IMG/VR virus record: IMGVR_UViG_3300007640_000190
Location: 1 to 26,491 of that record
DNA: 26,491 bases
Source: a virus
Strand: one strand, 5' to 3'
Under the pieces are notes generated by a model. The model was not told the DNA's origin. It saw only the letters and a list, made by a program, of their open reading frames with translations, and did not search any database. The translations under genes and the position numbers were made by a program. Shown piece after piece: positions 13,428 to 21,656 of the stretch (position 1 is the stretch's first letter; every line of letters begins with the position of its first letter).

Positions 13428-13573
13428 AAATATTATTAGGATTACTTTTTCTTTTGTTTTATATTATATTTATAATATATATTATATATATAGAAGGAAG
13501 AAAAGAAAGAACACCATACAAAGAAATGTGGAAAGAATATTATAAAAAAGAGAAAAAAAACAACAAAAGGTAA
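13424..13573 (+). CDS. Tiny membrane protein with basic cytoplasmic tail
   Basis: A 49-residue frame starts at ATG 13424, overlapping the previous stop. Residues 3-23 are almost entirely Leu, Ile, Phe and Tyr (ILLGLLFLLFYIIFIIYIIY), a clear membrane segment, followed by a Lys/Arg-rich tail of about 25 residues. No ribosome site is evident; translation probably depends on coupling. It is the last gene before a strong terminator. A holin-like or envelope role is possible but unproven. Confidence 0.5.
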   Translation: MKILLGLLFLLFYIIFIIYIIYIEGRKERTPYKEMWKEYYKKEKKNNKR

Positions 13574-13600
13574 TGCTTTTTTAAGCGTTGCCTTTTTTTT
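13567..13600 (+). terminator. Strong Rho-independent terminator before the virion block
   Basis: AAGGTAATGCTT (13567-13578) pairs with AAGCGTTGCCTT (13583-13594) over 12 positions including two G:U pairs, with a TTTT loop and a run of T to 13600. The stem begins inside the last codons of the tiny membrane gene. It separates the accessory block from the portal operon. Confidence 0.9.
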
Positions 13601-13614
13601 ATTTCAAAATTGAA

Positions 13615-13622
13615 TATATTTG
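13615..13622 (+). promoter_or_regulatory. Possible promoter -10/-7 element just before the portal gene
   Basis: TATATTTG ends only four bases before the portal ATG. It contains a sigma70-like TATATT and also matches TAnnTTTG, the -7 element described for Bacteroidota. A good -35 or -33 partner at the right distance is lacking. If it is used, the message would be almost leaderless. The motif is common by chance in AT-rich DNA. Confidence 0.3.
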
Positions 13623-13626
13623 TATT

Positions 13627-15843
13627 ATGGAAAAAAAGATATCAAAAGAAGCAGAGATATACAATTCTTTGTTTATGGAAGCAGACAATGCTAGATCTGA
13701 TGCATTTCGACAAAAGAAAAAATCAGAAGAGTTTTATTTTTCTAATGTAGATGGTACATATACAGAGTTTGATACTAAGCAGTTAGAGAAAATTAAAAAG
13801 GGTGCTAATATTCCAGTAAGTACAAAGATTACTTGGGCTATTATAGAGCATTTAATATCATTCTTAACTGCTAGTAAGCCGTACCCTAGACTTGTAGCTC
13901 CTACAGAAGAATTAAAATCTTTCGCTATGGCTTATGCTAAATTAGTTGAAGCTGTATTTGCTGAATCAGATTATTTAGCACATCTCAATAATGTCATTAG
14001 AGATGTTCTTACTACTGGTTCTGGATATTTTGAAGTATGTAAAAGCAGTTATTATGATGATAGTGCATTAAATGTAGCTATCAAATATCTTAATTGGAAA
14101 AAAGTTATTGTTGACCCTAATTCAGAAGAAGATGATTTTGATGACGCAAGGTTTATTTGTATTGCAGATTTAATGCCTAGAAAGAAAGCACAAGATGAAT
14201 TTGATATAACTATACCTAATGCTACTGATTCTCCTTATAGTGCTATTAGCCAAACTACTATTGATCTAGATGAAAAGTGGCATAACTTTACAGAAAGAGA
14301 AAAGATACGAGAAAAACTAGGTAGATATGTTTTTGTAAGAAGATTTTACGAACAAGAAATATCAAATGTTTATGTATCAGATGATAACGAAGCTAAAATA
14401 AGCAAATCAAAACCTAAACCTATTCAGGTAGATAATCCTAAAAAAATCAAATTAAAAGCCTACATTGAACAATTAGTAGGTCAGATGACCCAAATGTCAC
14501 AATTAGCAGGAGAATCTCAACAGGACCAAGAAGAAGCGTCAAAAATGCAAGCTGAACCAACTACAGATAGCAATCAATTTGCAGAAGGCGAAGCTATTAA
14601 GCAACAAAACTCCCAAGAGCAACAAGAATTACAATCTGAACTGCAAAATTTACAAGAAGAAATCAATAGACTAAAAGAAGCATTGGCAAAAATGCCTAAC
14701 AAAGTAACTCATTACAATATGACTACAGTAGATAAAGAAGAAGTAGTTATAGAAAATTATAGAAGAATAAAGCAAAAGTTATTTAAAAAAACTATTATGA
14801 TTAATGATGAAATTATAGATAGTGAATATATGCCATATCTTAAGCATTATCCTATTGTACATTTTTCTTTTTCTCATATGAGGTCGCCTTATAAAACTTT
14901 TGGTATAGTGCATTACATTAGAGATATGGTAATGGCTATAAATAAAACAACACAGCTTATCATTAATGATATGATGATTAATGGTAATCAAAAGCTTGTT
15001 ACTTTTAAAGGGCAAATACAAGATAAAACACAGTTTGAAGAAGATTATGCAAAGCCTGGTGCTGTTTTAGAAATAGAGCAGTTACCTAATTTACCTGATG
15101 GTGGTAGACCGCTTATTATTCAGCCTGGTACTGTTAATCAAGCAGGTACTTATTTATTAGAAAGATTACAATATTTAGTAGAATACGCTACTGGTATATC
15201 TGCTTTACAGCAAGGTCATACTGGTTCAGCTCCTGATACTTTAGGTGCTACACAATCTTTATTATCTTTTGGTTCACAAAGAGTAAAATTATATGCTCGT
15301 AAAATGGAAAAGCCATTAGAAAGATTAGTGTCTAATGTTATTTCTTATGCAAAAATGTATACTCCTAAAGATCAAACAATACGATATTTAGCAGAAAACA
15401 ATAAAGATGAAGAAATCTTTTTAGAAGATACTTATGAAGATTTAGACTTTAAAGTAAGAGTTGAGATGCAAAAAGGGTCTCCTACTCATAGAGCTATGGC
15501 TGCATCTTTATTAGGTTCAGTATCTGGACAAACTCAAAATCCTCATGTAGCAGATTTATTAACTACAGAGATGTTAAAGAACTTAGACATAGTAGAAGGA
15601 GATGAGTTTGCAGAAAAAATTGATGTGATTAAAAACTTACAACAACAATTAGCTCAAATGGAGCAACAATTAAAAGAAACAGATGGTAAGAATAAGGCAC
15701 TAGAAAATCAATTAGCAAATAGCAAAATAGCTCAACAAACAGATTTGGCAGTTGAAAAAGCTAAAGGTGATATAGAACTTGAAAAACAACAATTATTACA
15801 GCCAGAAGCAGAACAGCAAGAAGAACTTAATCCACCGTTTTAA
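13627..15843 (+). CDS. Portal protein, P22-like
   Basis: The 738-residue protein forms the dodecameric ring at the DNA-entry vertex. Supporting segments are HLISFLTASKPYPRLV (75-90), VLTTGSGYFEV (127-137), the region around IVDPNSEEDDFDDARF (161-176), and YLVEYATGISALQQ followed by LGATQSLLSFGSQRVK (539-554), all typical of P22-type portals. Residues about 275-357 form a Gln/Glu-rich coiled-coil insertion, and the last 80 residues are another coiled coil ending NPPF. Start ATG 13627 is chosen, as it follows the terminator, but no ribosome site precedes it, unlike almost every other gene here. No terminase gene precedes it. Confidence 0.85.
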   Translation: MEKKISKEAEIYNSLFMEADNARSDAFRQKKKSEEFYFSNVDGTYTEFDTKQLEKIKKGANIPVSTKITWAIIEHLISFLTASKPYPRLVAPTEELKSFAMAYAKLVEAVFAESDYLAHLNNVIRDVLTTGSGYFEVCKSSYYDDSALNVAIKYLNWKKVIVDPNSEEDDFDDARFICIADLMPRKKAQDEFDITIPNATDSPYSAISQTTIDLDEKWHNFTEREKIREKLGRYVFVRRFYEQEISNVYVSDDNEAKISKSKPKPIQVDNPKKIKLKAYIEQLVGQMTQMSQLAGESQQDQEEASKMQAEPTTDSNQFAEGEAIKQQNSQEQQELQSELQNLQEEINRLKEALAKMPNKVTHYNMTTVDKEEVVIENYRRIKQKLFKKTIMINDEIIDSEYMPYLKHYPIVHFSFSHMRSPYKTFGIVHYIRDMVMAINKTTQLIINDMMINGNQKLVTFKGQIQDKTQFEEDYAKPGAVLEIEQLPNLPDGGRPLIIQPGTVNQAGTYLLERLQYLVEYATGISALQQGHTGSAPDTLGATQSLLSFGSQRVKLYARKMEKPLERLVSNVISYAKMYTPKDQTIRYLAENNKDEEIFLEDTYEDLDFKVRVEMQKGSPTHRAMAASLLGSVSGQTQNPHVADLLTTEMLKNLDIVEGDEFAEKIDVIKNLQQQLAQMEQQLKETDGKNKALENQLANSKIAQQTDLAVEKAKGDIELEKQQLLQPEAEQQEELNPPF

Positions 15844-15854
15844 AGGAGATATAA

Positions 15855-16088
15855 ATGAATTTGTTGGATATATTAGACGACAACGAAGAGCAACCAGAAG
15901 AAAAAACAGAAGCTATCAAAAGAGTCCTAAAAAGGAAAATAGCTAAGTTGGAAAAAAAGGTAGAAAAAGAGAAGGGAGAAGAAGAGATAGAGGAAGAAGT
16001 AAACCCTAGAAAGAAAAAAATTAAAAGAAAAAAACAAAAAGAAGTAGAACCTTTTAAATTAAGTTATATAGATATAATAGAAGATTAA
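15855..16088 (+). CDS. Small highly charged protein
   Basis: The 77-residue protein consists largely of Lys and Glu, in a long helical stretch (residues 15-62) with alternating acidic and basic runs. It starts behind AAAGGAG just after the portal gene. There is no known family. The charge pattern suggests an extended coiled coil or disordered protein. Its position between portal and scaffold suggests a virion assembly or internal head role, by context only. Confidence 0.6.
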   Translation: MNLLDILDDNEEQPEEKTEAIKRVLKRKIAKLEKKVEKEKGEEEIEEEVNPRKKKIKRKKQKEVEPFKLSYIDIIED

Positions 16089-16115
16089 TAATATTTAACA
16101 AAAAGAGGAAATAAT

Positions 16116-16373
16116 ATGCCTAAAAATTCGAATACCTTTACAGAATCGCCAAGAACTAAAAAGGCAAAACCTAGTCTTATGGACTACTTTTTTAATGTGC
16201 CTGAATATGAAAAAGATAAAAAAGAATATGATAGGCTAAGAGCTGCAGATAGCACTTATCATGTGAACAAAGCAAAAAAGAAAACTAAAACAAGTGGCAA
16301 AACATCTGATGGAAAAGCCCCAATGAGTAATACAACTAATCCACCTAGACCAAAGCCAACAAAACGTAAATAA
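16116..16373 (+). CDS. Small basic protein in head module
   Basis: The 85-residue protein has a Lys-, Thr-, Ser- and Pro-rich, probably disordered C-terminal half (KKKTKTSGKTSDGK then PPRPKPTKRK). The short aromatic segment LMDYFFNVPEYEKDK (21-35) is the only likely structured part. AGAGG precedes the ATG. A basic protein made with the scaffold and portal could bind packaged DNA or the acidic scaffold next to it; this is inferred from charge and neighbours. Confidence 0.6.
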   Translation: MPKNSNTFTESPRTKKAKPSLMDYFFNVPEYEKDKKEYDRLRAADSTYHVNKAKKKTKTSGKTSDGKAPMSNTTNPPRPKPTKRK

Positions 16374-16387
16374 AATAAGAGGTAATA

Positions 16388-17341
16388 ATGAATGATGAAT
16401 TATCAGAATATGAAGAAAGCATCTCTATGGAAGAAGATGATGCAAGCTATGAAGAATATGATCAAGAAGATGAAAATTATCAAGAAATACAAGAAGAAAC
16501 TGAAGATGATTACGAAGATGAAGAAGAATGGGATTATGAAGAATTTGAAATACCAGATTATTTAGATGATGATTATGTCCCACAAGAGTTTGAATCAACA
16601 GAACAAGAACTAGAGTGGTATAGAGATAAATATTTAGATGTTATGAAATATCATTCATCTGAAGATTACGAATCTCGTGTAAAAGAAAAGTACAAAGATG
16701 AGTTAACATCAGAGATTGACGGGTTAAAAACTTTTTACCAAGAGTTGCAAGAAGACCCTGTTATAGCTTTGAAAAAACATGCTCCAGAGCTATTAAGTCA
16801 ACAAAGTGTAAATCCTCTTATTGACAATAAAGAAGCAAAATCGTATATTACTAAGCAGATGGAAAAACAATTTGGTAGTGATTTTAAAGAAAAGTATAAC
16901 GCTTTTGAAGCACAAACAGATCCAAATAGTTTATCTGCAAAGATGGTAGAATATGATAACATGTTGTTGCAAGAATTAAACAAATTAAATGGTCGTAATG
17001 AAAAAGGCTTGCCTTCTGTAATTACACCTGAAAAAATACAAGAAAGATATAATGAGCAATATAATAAGTATTTTGAACCAAAAGGAATGTCAAAAGAACA
17101 GTTTGACAAATTTTTGGATGAAGCTAATTCAATGGAGTTCGATTTAAGGCATCTTTACGTTGCTAAAAATTATAAAGAGTTATTGGCAGAAGCAAAAAGA
17201 AGTGGCTATGAAGAAGCCAAGAAAGAGCTGAGTGGCAAATTTAGAAAAGCAGGTCAAACTCCTGCAAAAACTAAAAAAGTCGCATCAGGTAAGAAAAAAG
17301 ATTATCTAAGCGGAGACTTAGGCTTATTAATTAACCAATAA
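16388..17341 (+). CDS. Putative capsid scaffolding protein
   Basis: The 317-residue protein has an extremely acidic N-terminus (residues 1-75, mostly Glu, Asp and Tyr), a helical middle with heptad-like segments, and a basic end (AGQTPAKTKKVASGKKKDY, 285-303). This charge layout, the helical content and the position between portal and major capsid genes are those of tailed-phage scaffolds, which guide shell assembly and leave before DNA entry. The basic C-terminal tip is the usual capsid-binding part. GAGG precedes the start. No protease motif is visible. Confidence 0.7.
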   Translation: MNDELSEYEESISMEEDDASYEEYDQEDENYQEIQEETEDDYEDEEEWDYEEFEIPDYLDDDYVPQEFESTEQELEWYRDKYLDVMKYHSSEDYESRVKEKYKDELTSEIDGLKTFYQELQEDPVIALKKHAPELLSQQSVNPLIDNKEAKSYITKQMEKQFGSDFKEKYNAFEAQTDPNSLSAKMVEYDNMLLQELNKLNGRNEKGLPSVITPEKIQERYNEQYNKYFEPKGMSKEQFDKFLDEANSMEFDLRHLYVAKNYKELLAEAKRSGYEEAKKELSGKFRKAGQTPAKTKKVASGKKKDYLSGDLGLLINQ

Positions 17342-17355
17342 CGGAGTACAGCTAA

Positions 17356-18879
17356 ATGGCAGATTTAGTGCAAACGGAAGGTTTGAATAGTACCTTTTCA
17401 GGTCTGTATACGTCAGGTTCGATACCAAAACCGATACTTGATAGTGGACTGACTAAATTAGGAAAAATCAATTACCTACACAAAGACATCGCTGTTTTCT
17501 CTCGTATAGTGCATTCACTATATGGAACAAGAAAACAATTCGTATCTGGTAGAAAACATAAAATTGTTCAGCTATCAGAGCTTGCTAGACAATACCCAAT
17601 TAAAGTAGCATCGGGTGATACAAACTATGGCGATTCAGCCACACAACACAGAGTGATTGGACTAACAAACGATCATGCGGCAGAGTTAAAAGTAGAAGAT
17701 ACTTTATATGTAAGAGATTTGTTTACTGCTACAGTAAATCAAGGCTTAGTAAAAGGTCAAGTAGTTCCTGCATCTGGTGGAACCCAAGGTACTAATGTAG
17801 GACCTGATTATTTAGAGCCTGCAGGTTATCAAATTACAGATGTAGAGTTTTCTAGAAACTTTGGTTCTGAAGCTACTAATGGTGTATTTGCTTTACCTGA
17901 ACAAATTAGAGTAGCAGAAGTAGGAGCTCCTAATTCAATGGGTTCTGGTTATACTAGAGTTGTTATTGATAGATGTATGCATGGTTCAGGAAATGCAGGT
18001 ATCAATGACGGTACTATCGTACCTAGAAGTATTGTTTATGGTGCATCTACTGGTGTATCTCAAAATGTAGCTGCTGCTCAAATTAACACACAAGATGTGT
18101 TGTTAAGAGCTATGCCTTCATTCTTCGAGGGTACAGGCGCTCCATCTGGATTACACAAAACAGTTGATCTAGAAGAGAACTTTACTCAGGAGTATAAATA
18201 TGCAGTTGAGATTACTGATGAACAAGCGATTGAAGGTCAGTTTATTTCAGAAAAACCATTAGATCTACATAGATGGTTACTTACTAGAAGAATGGCTAGA
18301 GACCATGAGTATCAATATCTATTTGGTAGAAAAGCTGCAACAAGAAATGCAGAAGGTAAAATCAAGATGTATATGGGTGGTGTATTAGAATCAATCCCAC
18401 AAGATGTAGATCACTATATTAAATACAAATCATCATCACTTAATTGGAAAGAGTTACTTTACATGGGTAAAGAAAACTTTGTATTAGGTGGTTCAGATGA
18501 AAGATATTTATTCTGTGGTTATTCATTAGATGCTAGATTAAGAGCTATGTTCTATGATTCAGGAATGATTAGAATTAACCCTGAAAAAACTAAACAATTC
18601 AATGTTGAAGTTAATACTTTATTTGTTTCTGGTGGTAGATATCACATTATTCCTTCTCAGATTATGGAAGAAGCAGGATTTGGATTAAAAGCTTTATCAT
18701 TAGATTTAAGCTATCCATCTTATACTTTTGTAACTCATCCAGAATGGGATATGAAAACAAACAAAGACATTGCTCCAAAAGACATGAAGATATACAAAGA
18801 AGAAGTTTATGGTATTTTAGGTATGGAAAGAAGATATAGAGAATACCAAGCATTACTTGATTTTGAAAACATAGCGTAA
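17356..18879 (+). CDS. Major capsid protein (HK97-fold, possibly SU10-like)
   Basis: The 507-residue protein directly follows the scaffold and has the size and order of an HK97-fold capsid protein. N-terminal residues 1-60 resemble an N-arm region, and the rest has mixed strand and loop segments rich in Gly, with VRDLFTATVNQGLVKGQVV in the middle. It vaguely recalls SU10-type capsid proteins; this is memory, not a search. It would form the icosahedral shell. GGAG precedes the ATG by nine bases. It is better G+C balanced in its first half than the small genes, as expected for an abundant protein. Confidence 0.8.
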   Translation: MADLVQTEGLNSTFSGLYTSGSIPKPILDSGLTKLGKINYLHKDIAVFSRIVHSLYGTRKQFVSGRKHKIVQLSELARQYPIKVASGDTNYGDSATQHRVIGLTNDHAAELKVEDTLYVRDLFTATVNQGLVKGQVVPASGGTQGTNVGPDYLEPAGYQITDVEFSRNFGSEATNGVFALPEQIRVAEVGAPNSMGSGYTRVVIDRCMHGSGNAGINDGTIVPRSIVYGASTGVSQNVAAAQINTQDVLLRAMPSFFEGTGAPSGLHKTVDLEENFTQEYKYAVEITDEQAIEGQFISEKPLDLHRWLLTRRMARDHEYQYLFGRKAATRNAEGKIKMYMGGVLESIPQDVDHYIKYKSSSLNWKELLYMGKENFVLGGSDERYLFCGYSLDARLRAMFYDSGMIRINPEKTKQFNVEVNTLFVSGGRYHIIPSQIMEEAGFGLKALSLDLSYPSYTFVTHPEWDMKTNKDIAPKDMKIYKEEVYGILGMERRYREYQALLDFENIA

Positions 18880-18892
18880 GGAGAATAAAGTA

Positions 18893-19372
18893 ATGAAAAA
18901 ACTATTTGTAATATTAGGATTAGTCTTAACAGGACTATTTGCATATGCTGTAACAGGTGAATTAGAATGGACAGAGTTGGGTACTGTATCAGGTACTTTA
19001 ACAAGTACATCTGCTGTTACGCAAGACTTAGGTAGATTTTCTTTTACAGGAGATACGGTTTACGTTGCGATTGAGCAAATTGTTGCAGATTCATCTACAA
19101 CTTCAAACCCTTATGGTGATTCAATTAATGTAGTAGTGGTATTTGAGCCACAATCACCGCAAGGAAGGCTTAATTACCAATCAGTATATGACACACTAGC
19201 TACATTGTCTGCAACATCAGAAAAAGCTATTATTAACTTAGTTGATACAGAGATTGCAGATGGAATGGGAGTAACAGGTAATGTAAAAACAATTATTACT
19301 CAAAATCAAGCTTATACACAAGATTACAAGTTTAGAGTGTTAAGAGGTGTGAGTAAAAAGGAGAATAACTAA
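18893..19372 (+). CDS. Exported-type protein next to the capsid gene
   Basis: The 159-residue protein begins with a standard Sec signal peptide: KK at 2-3, hydrophobic residues 4-17 (LFVILGLVLTGLFA) and AYA at 17-19 before VTGE, a typical signal peptidase site. The mature part is Thr/Ser/Val-rich with many strands (SINVVVVFEP, YVAIEQIV), like a beta-sandwich. AAGGAG precedes the start, and its stop overlaps the next ATG (TAATG). Phage head modules rarely contain exported proteins. It could be a decoration protein with a hydrophobic N-terminus, or a surface protein acting on the host envelope. Confidence 0.7.
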   Translation: MKKLFVILGLVLTGLFAYAVTGELEWTELGTVSGTLTSTSAVTQDLGRFSFTGDTVYVAIEQIVADSSTTSNPYGDSINVVVVFEPQSPQGRLNYQSVYDTLATLSATSEKAIINLVDTEIADGMGVTGNVKTIITQNQAYTQDYKFRVLRGVSKKENN

Positions 19373-19704
19373 TGGTACTTAATCAAGCATTTGTATTACA
19401 AAGTTACAATCATTTGTTTGAGCATAGATCAGAAGATTTTGTGGTGTTATTCAGAACTGGTACATTAACTGGTACTGGTGGTTCACAAACTATTGATGTA
19501 GACTTAACAGGCATTGTAAGAGATGATGCGCCTTATTATTACCTACCTCTTATCAAAGATACAGTAGGTGCTAATGGTGATGCGACAGTTGCTTTTAATG
19601 CTACAATTTCGCAATCAAGAATTGATGCAACAAGTGATGATGACGAAATTGGAGTATTGATTTTTGTTAGACATGAAGACATTAAACCTGCCAACATGGA
19701 CTAA
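19372..19704 (+). CDS. Putative head decoration or small virion protein
   Basis: The 110-residue protein is all-beta in appearance (GTLTGTGGSQTIDVDLTGIV then VGANGDATVAFNATISQS), acidic, with no signal peptide. It is coupled to the exported protein by TAATG, with GGAG upstream. Small beta-rich proteins directly after the capsid gene are commonly decoration or head-stabilising proteins; this is an inference from position and composition. No family was recognised. Confidence 0.6.
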   Translation: MVLNQAFVLQSYNHLFEHRSEDFVVLFRTGTLTGTGGSQTIDVDLTGIVRDDAPYYYLPLIKDTVGANGDATVAFNATISQSRIDATSDDDEIGVLIFVRHEDIKPANMD

Positions 19705-20522
19705 TGAAAAGAATTTGGGAAATACATAAAGATTTCTCTCTAGCGATTGGGGATGGTATTGACATAGACTCTACTTACATAGGGTCAGTGGGTACTATCC
19801 CTGATGGCGTTAGATTTACTAAATCTGAAAGAGATAATTATATAAACAGAGCAGCGTTAAAGGTATATGATGATGTATTAAAAAACACAATATCATTACC
19901 TAAAGATGTTAAAAGTGGTACATTAGAAAATATCTTTCCTAATGTTATTAGAACAGTAGAACCTAGTACATATACTCAACTTACAGGTGGAAGGTTTAGA
20001 TTAAGTTTTGATATGCAGTATGATAAAAATACTAATATCAATTTTAAAGTGGCTGCATTATTAAGAGCTAATGGTTATTTAGCTACTTATGCAGGTTTAG
20101 TACCGATACCGATAAGAAGTGGTAGTGAAGTTAATAGGTTTGCTAATATTCGTAATAGCAATAGAAAAGATATATTCTTATACAATGAATATAGTGGAGC
20201 AGATGATTTTACATGGGCATCTAGTGAATCAGCTAGATATTTAAAATTAATGTTTTATAATCCAGATTTAGTAGAAGATAATATCAATGGTGGAACAAGA
20301 CAGTTTGATGATACGACAGATACTATATATTTGACTTATCTTCCATATCCTATTGATATATCTGAATTGAACGTAACAGACTTTTATTATTTTGAAGATT
20401 CAATGTATATGTTGTTATTGCAATTTGCATCGTTATATGCAATGATTGATTCACAAGATTTTGATCTACCAGAAAGAGCGATGCCTCTTTTATTTGGTGG
20501 AGACCCACAAAGGAGAAGGTAA
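19704..20522 (+). CDS. Hypothetical virion protein, probably head-tail connector region
   Basis: The 272-residue protein begins MKRIWEIHKDFSLAIGDGID and contains a Tyr-rich end with YLPYPIDISELNVTDFYYFE. It mixes strands and helices and has no known motif. The ATG overlaps the upstream stop, without a good ribosome site, so it depends on coupling. Its place after capsid and decoration genes, and before the adaptor-like protein, suggests a neck or connector component, by order only. Confidence 0.6.
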   Translation: MKRIWEIHKDFSLAIGDGIDIDSTYIGSVGTIPDGVRFTKSERDNYINRAALKVYDDVLKNTISLPKDVKSGTLENIFPNVIRTVEPSTYTQLTGGRFRLSFDMQYDKNTNINFKVAALLRANGYLATYAGLVPIPIRSGSEVNRFANIRNSNRKDIFLYNEYSGADDFTWASSESARYLKLMFYNPDLVEDNINGGTRQFDDTTDTIYLTYLPYPIDISELNVTDFYYFEDSMYMLLLQFASLYAMIDSQDFDLPERAMPLLFGGDPQRRR

Positions 20523-21463
20523 TGCCAGTTATAACAGCTTTAAGCGATGTAGTTGAAAGGTTATCTCAATATTGGACACATGAAAGAGTGCTATCTACAG
20601 CAACTCACTTAGCAGGTGTGACTGATAACGAGATTGTTCAGCATGATACTATAAGACACTATATTAATTTATCTGTATCTCAAATAGCGGAAATGTTAAG
20701 AGTTGCTAATTCTCCTTTTTATGGGATAGTATTGACTGCTAATTTTGACAGACCTAATGGAACAGACAGAGATGCTTATCCGAATGGTTTATACAAAATT
20801 ACATTAGCCGATAATACAAATTTAAGTTCAGCTACAGAAAATTGGTATAGAAGAATGTCTACTATAGACAGAGTAACAATTAGATGTACAGCTGTAACAG
20901 CTACTAATCCTTCTGCAGTATATAGACAAAACGCAGTAAGAAAAGACATATCTGAATTAGGTAATTTAGTTTCTAATGAAAATACTCAATCTAGGTATTC
21001 TATATATTGGTCTCATGTAGGGGCTCATATTCACTTTTTAATTGGGCAAGGCATAGGTGTAGAAGACACTTTAGATTCAGATGTAGATGCAGCAGATAAT
21101 GATTTAAATACAACAAATTATGCTTATGCTTTAGATGACTTAGGACCAACTGATGGCAATATATTTTTATGGGGTCAAAGAAAGCCTATATTAGATGATA
21201 TTACATTATCGCCAGAAGATGTTAATTCTGGTTATAAATCAAACGTAGACCTTCCTGATGAACATATAGACCTTCTTGTTAAGATGGTACAGAAAAAGCT
21301 TTTAGAACACAGAAGAGAAGCAGTACCGCAAGCATTAGAGCAAGAGATACAAAATGCTACAATGATGATAAGAAGACAGTTAAATGAAGAACTAGAGTTT
21401 GAAAGAGCAGAAAGACAAAAATTAGAATACGGTTCACAGCAAAAAGCGCCTGGAGTCGTTTAA
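20522..21463 (+). CDS. Hypothetical virion neck protein
   Basis: The 313-residue protein has an N-terminal helical part (residues 1-70), a middle with strands and Asp-rich loops (DTLDSDVDAADNDLN), and a C-terminal helix rich in Glu, Arg and Gln (249-302). AGGAGA precedes the start, and its stop overlaps the next ATG. Pairs of proteins of this size between the capsid and tail genes usually complete the head-tail connector. No specific family was recognised. Confidence 0.6.
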   Translation: MPVITALSDVVERLSQYWTHERVLSTATHLAGVTDNEIVQHDTIRHYINLSVSQIAEMLRVANSPFYGIVLTANFDRPNGTDRDAYPNGLYKITLADNTNLSSATENWYRRMSTIDRVTIRCTAVTATNPSAVYRQNAVRKDISELGNLVSNENTQSRYSIYWSHVGAHIHFLIGQGIGVEDTLDSDVDAADNDLNTTNYAYALDDLGPTDGNIFLWGQRKPILDDITLSPEDVNSGYKSNVDLPDEHIDLLVKMVQKKLLEHRREAVPQALEQEIQNATMMIRRQLNEELEFERAERQKLEYGSQQKAPGVV

Positions 21464-21573
21464 TGTTAACATATATGGAGTTATTATGGCTTGCCACTAC
21501 GATAGTTCTTATTGCGGTAGTATTGACTGTTGTTCTTGTTCCAAAATGGAACCAAACAAAGAAGAAGAATTAG
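21463..21573 (+). CDS. Tiny membrane protein of the lysis cassette
   Basis: A 36-residue frame starts at ATG 21463, overlapping the previous stop, with GGAG seven bases upstream. Residues 7-26 (LLWLATTIVLIAVVLTVVLV) form a clear transmembrane helix, followed by a basic tail (PKWNQTKKKN). It overlaps the next small gene in another frame and lies just before the M15 endolysin. A single-helix holin or pinholin-like role fits; the length is short even for that class. Confidence 0.6.
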   Translation: MLTYMELLWLATTIVLIAVVLTVVLVPKWNQTKKKN

Positions 21574-21656
21574 ATATATTTGATATTATCATGATACCTT
21601 TTGTATTAATTGCAAAGACAATTAATTTATTGACTACTGGTAAATGGAGGGCATAA
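21486..21656 (+). CDS. Tiny Cys-rich, membrane-associated protein overlapping the previous frame
   Basis: A 56-residue frame starts at ATG 21486 with GGAG five bases upstream, inside the preceding gene in a different frame. The N-terminus (MACHYDSSYCGSIDCCSCSK) has six cysteines; residues 30-46 are hydrophobic (DIFDIIMIPFVLIAKTI). Its stop overlaps the endolysin ATG as TAATG. Two overlapping membrane ORFs before an endolysin recall holin/antiholin or spanin pairs. The cysteines could be for lipidation, metal or disulphide, but there is no clear lipobox. Confidence 0.55.
   Translation: MACHYDSSYCGSIDCCSCSKMEPNKEEELDIFDIIMIPFVLIAKTINLLTTGKWRA

Noticed and set aside
13588-13626. Upstream TTG start for the portal, adding 13 residues.
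   Set aside because: This start lies inside the terminator stem and has no ribosome site; the extension MPFFYFKIEYICI looks non-coding.
16798-17109. 103-codon leftward frame inside the scaffold gene.
   Set aside because: It is antisense to the scaffold; no start signal or neighbour in that direction.
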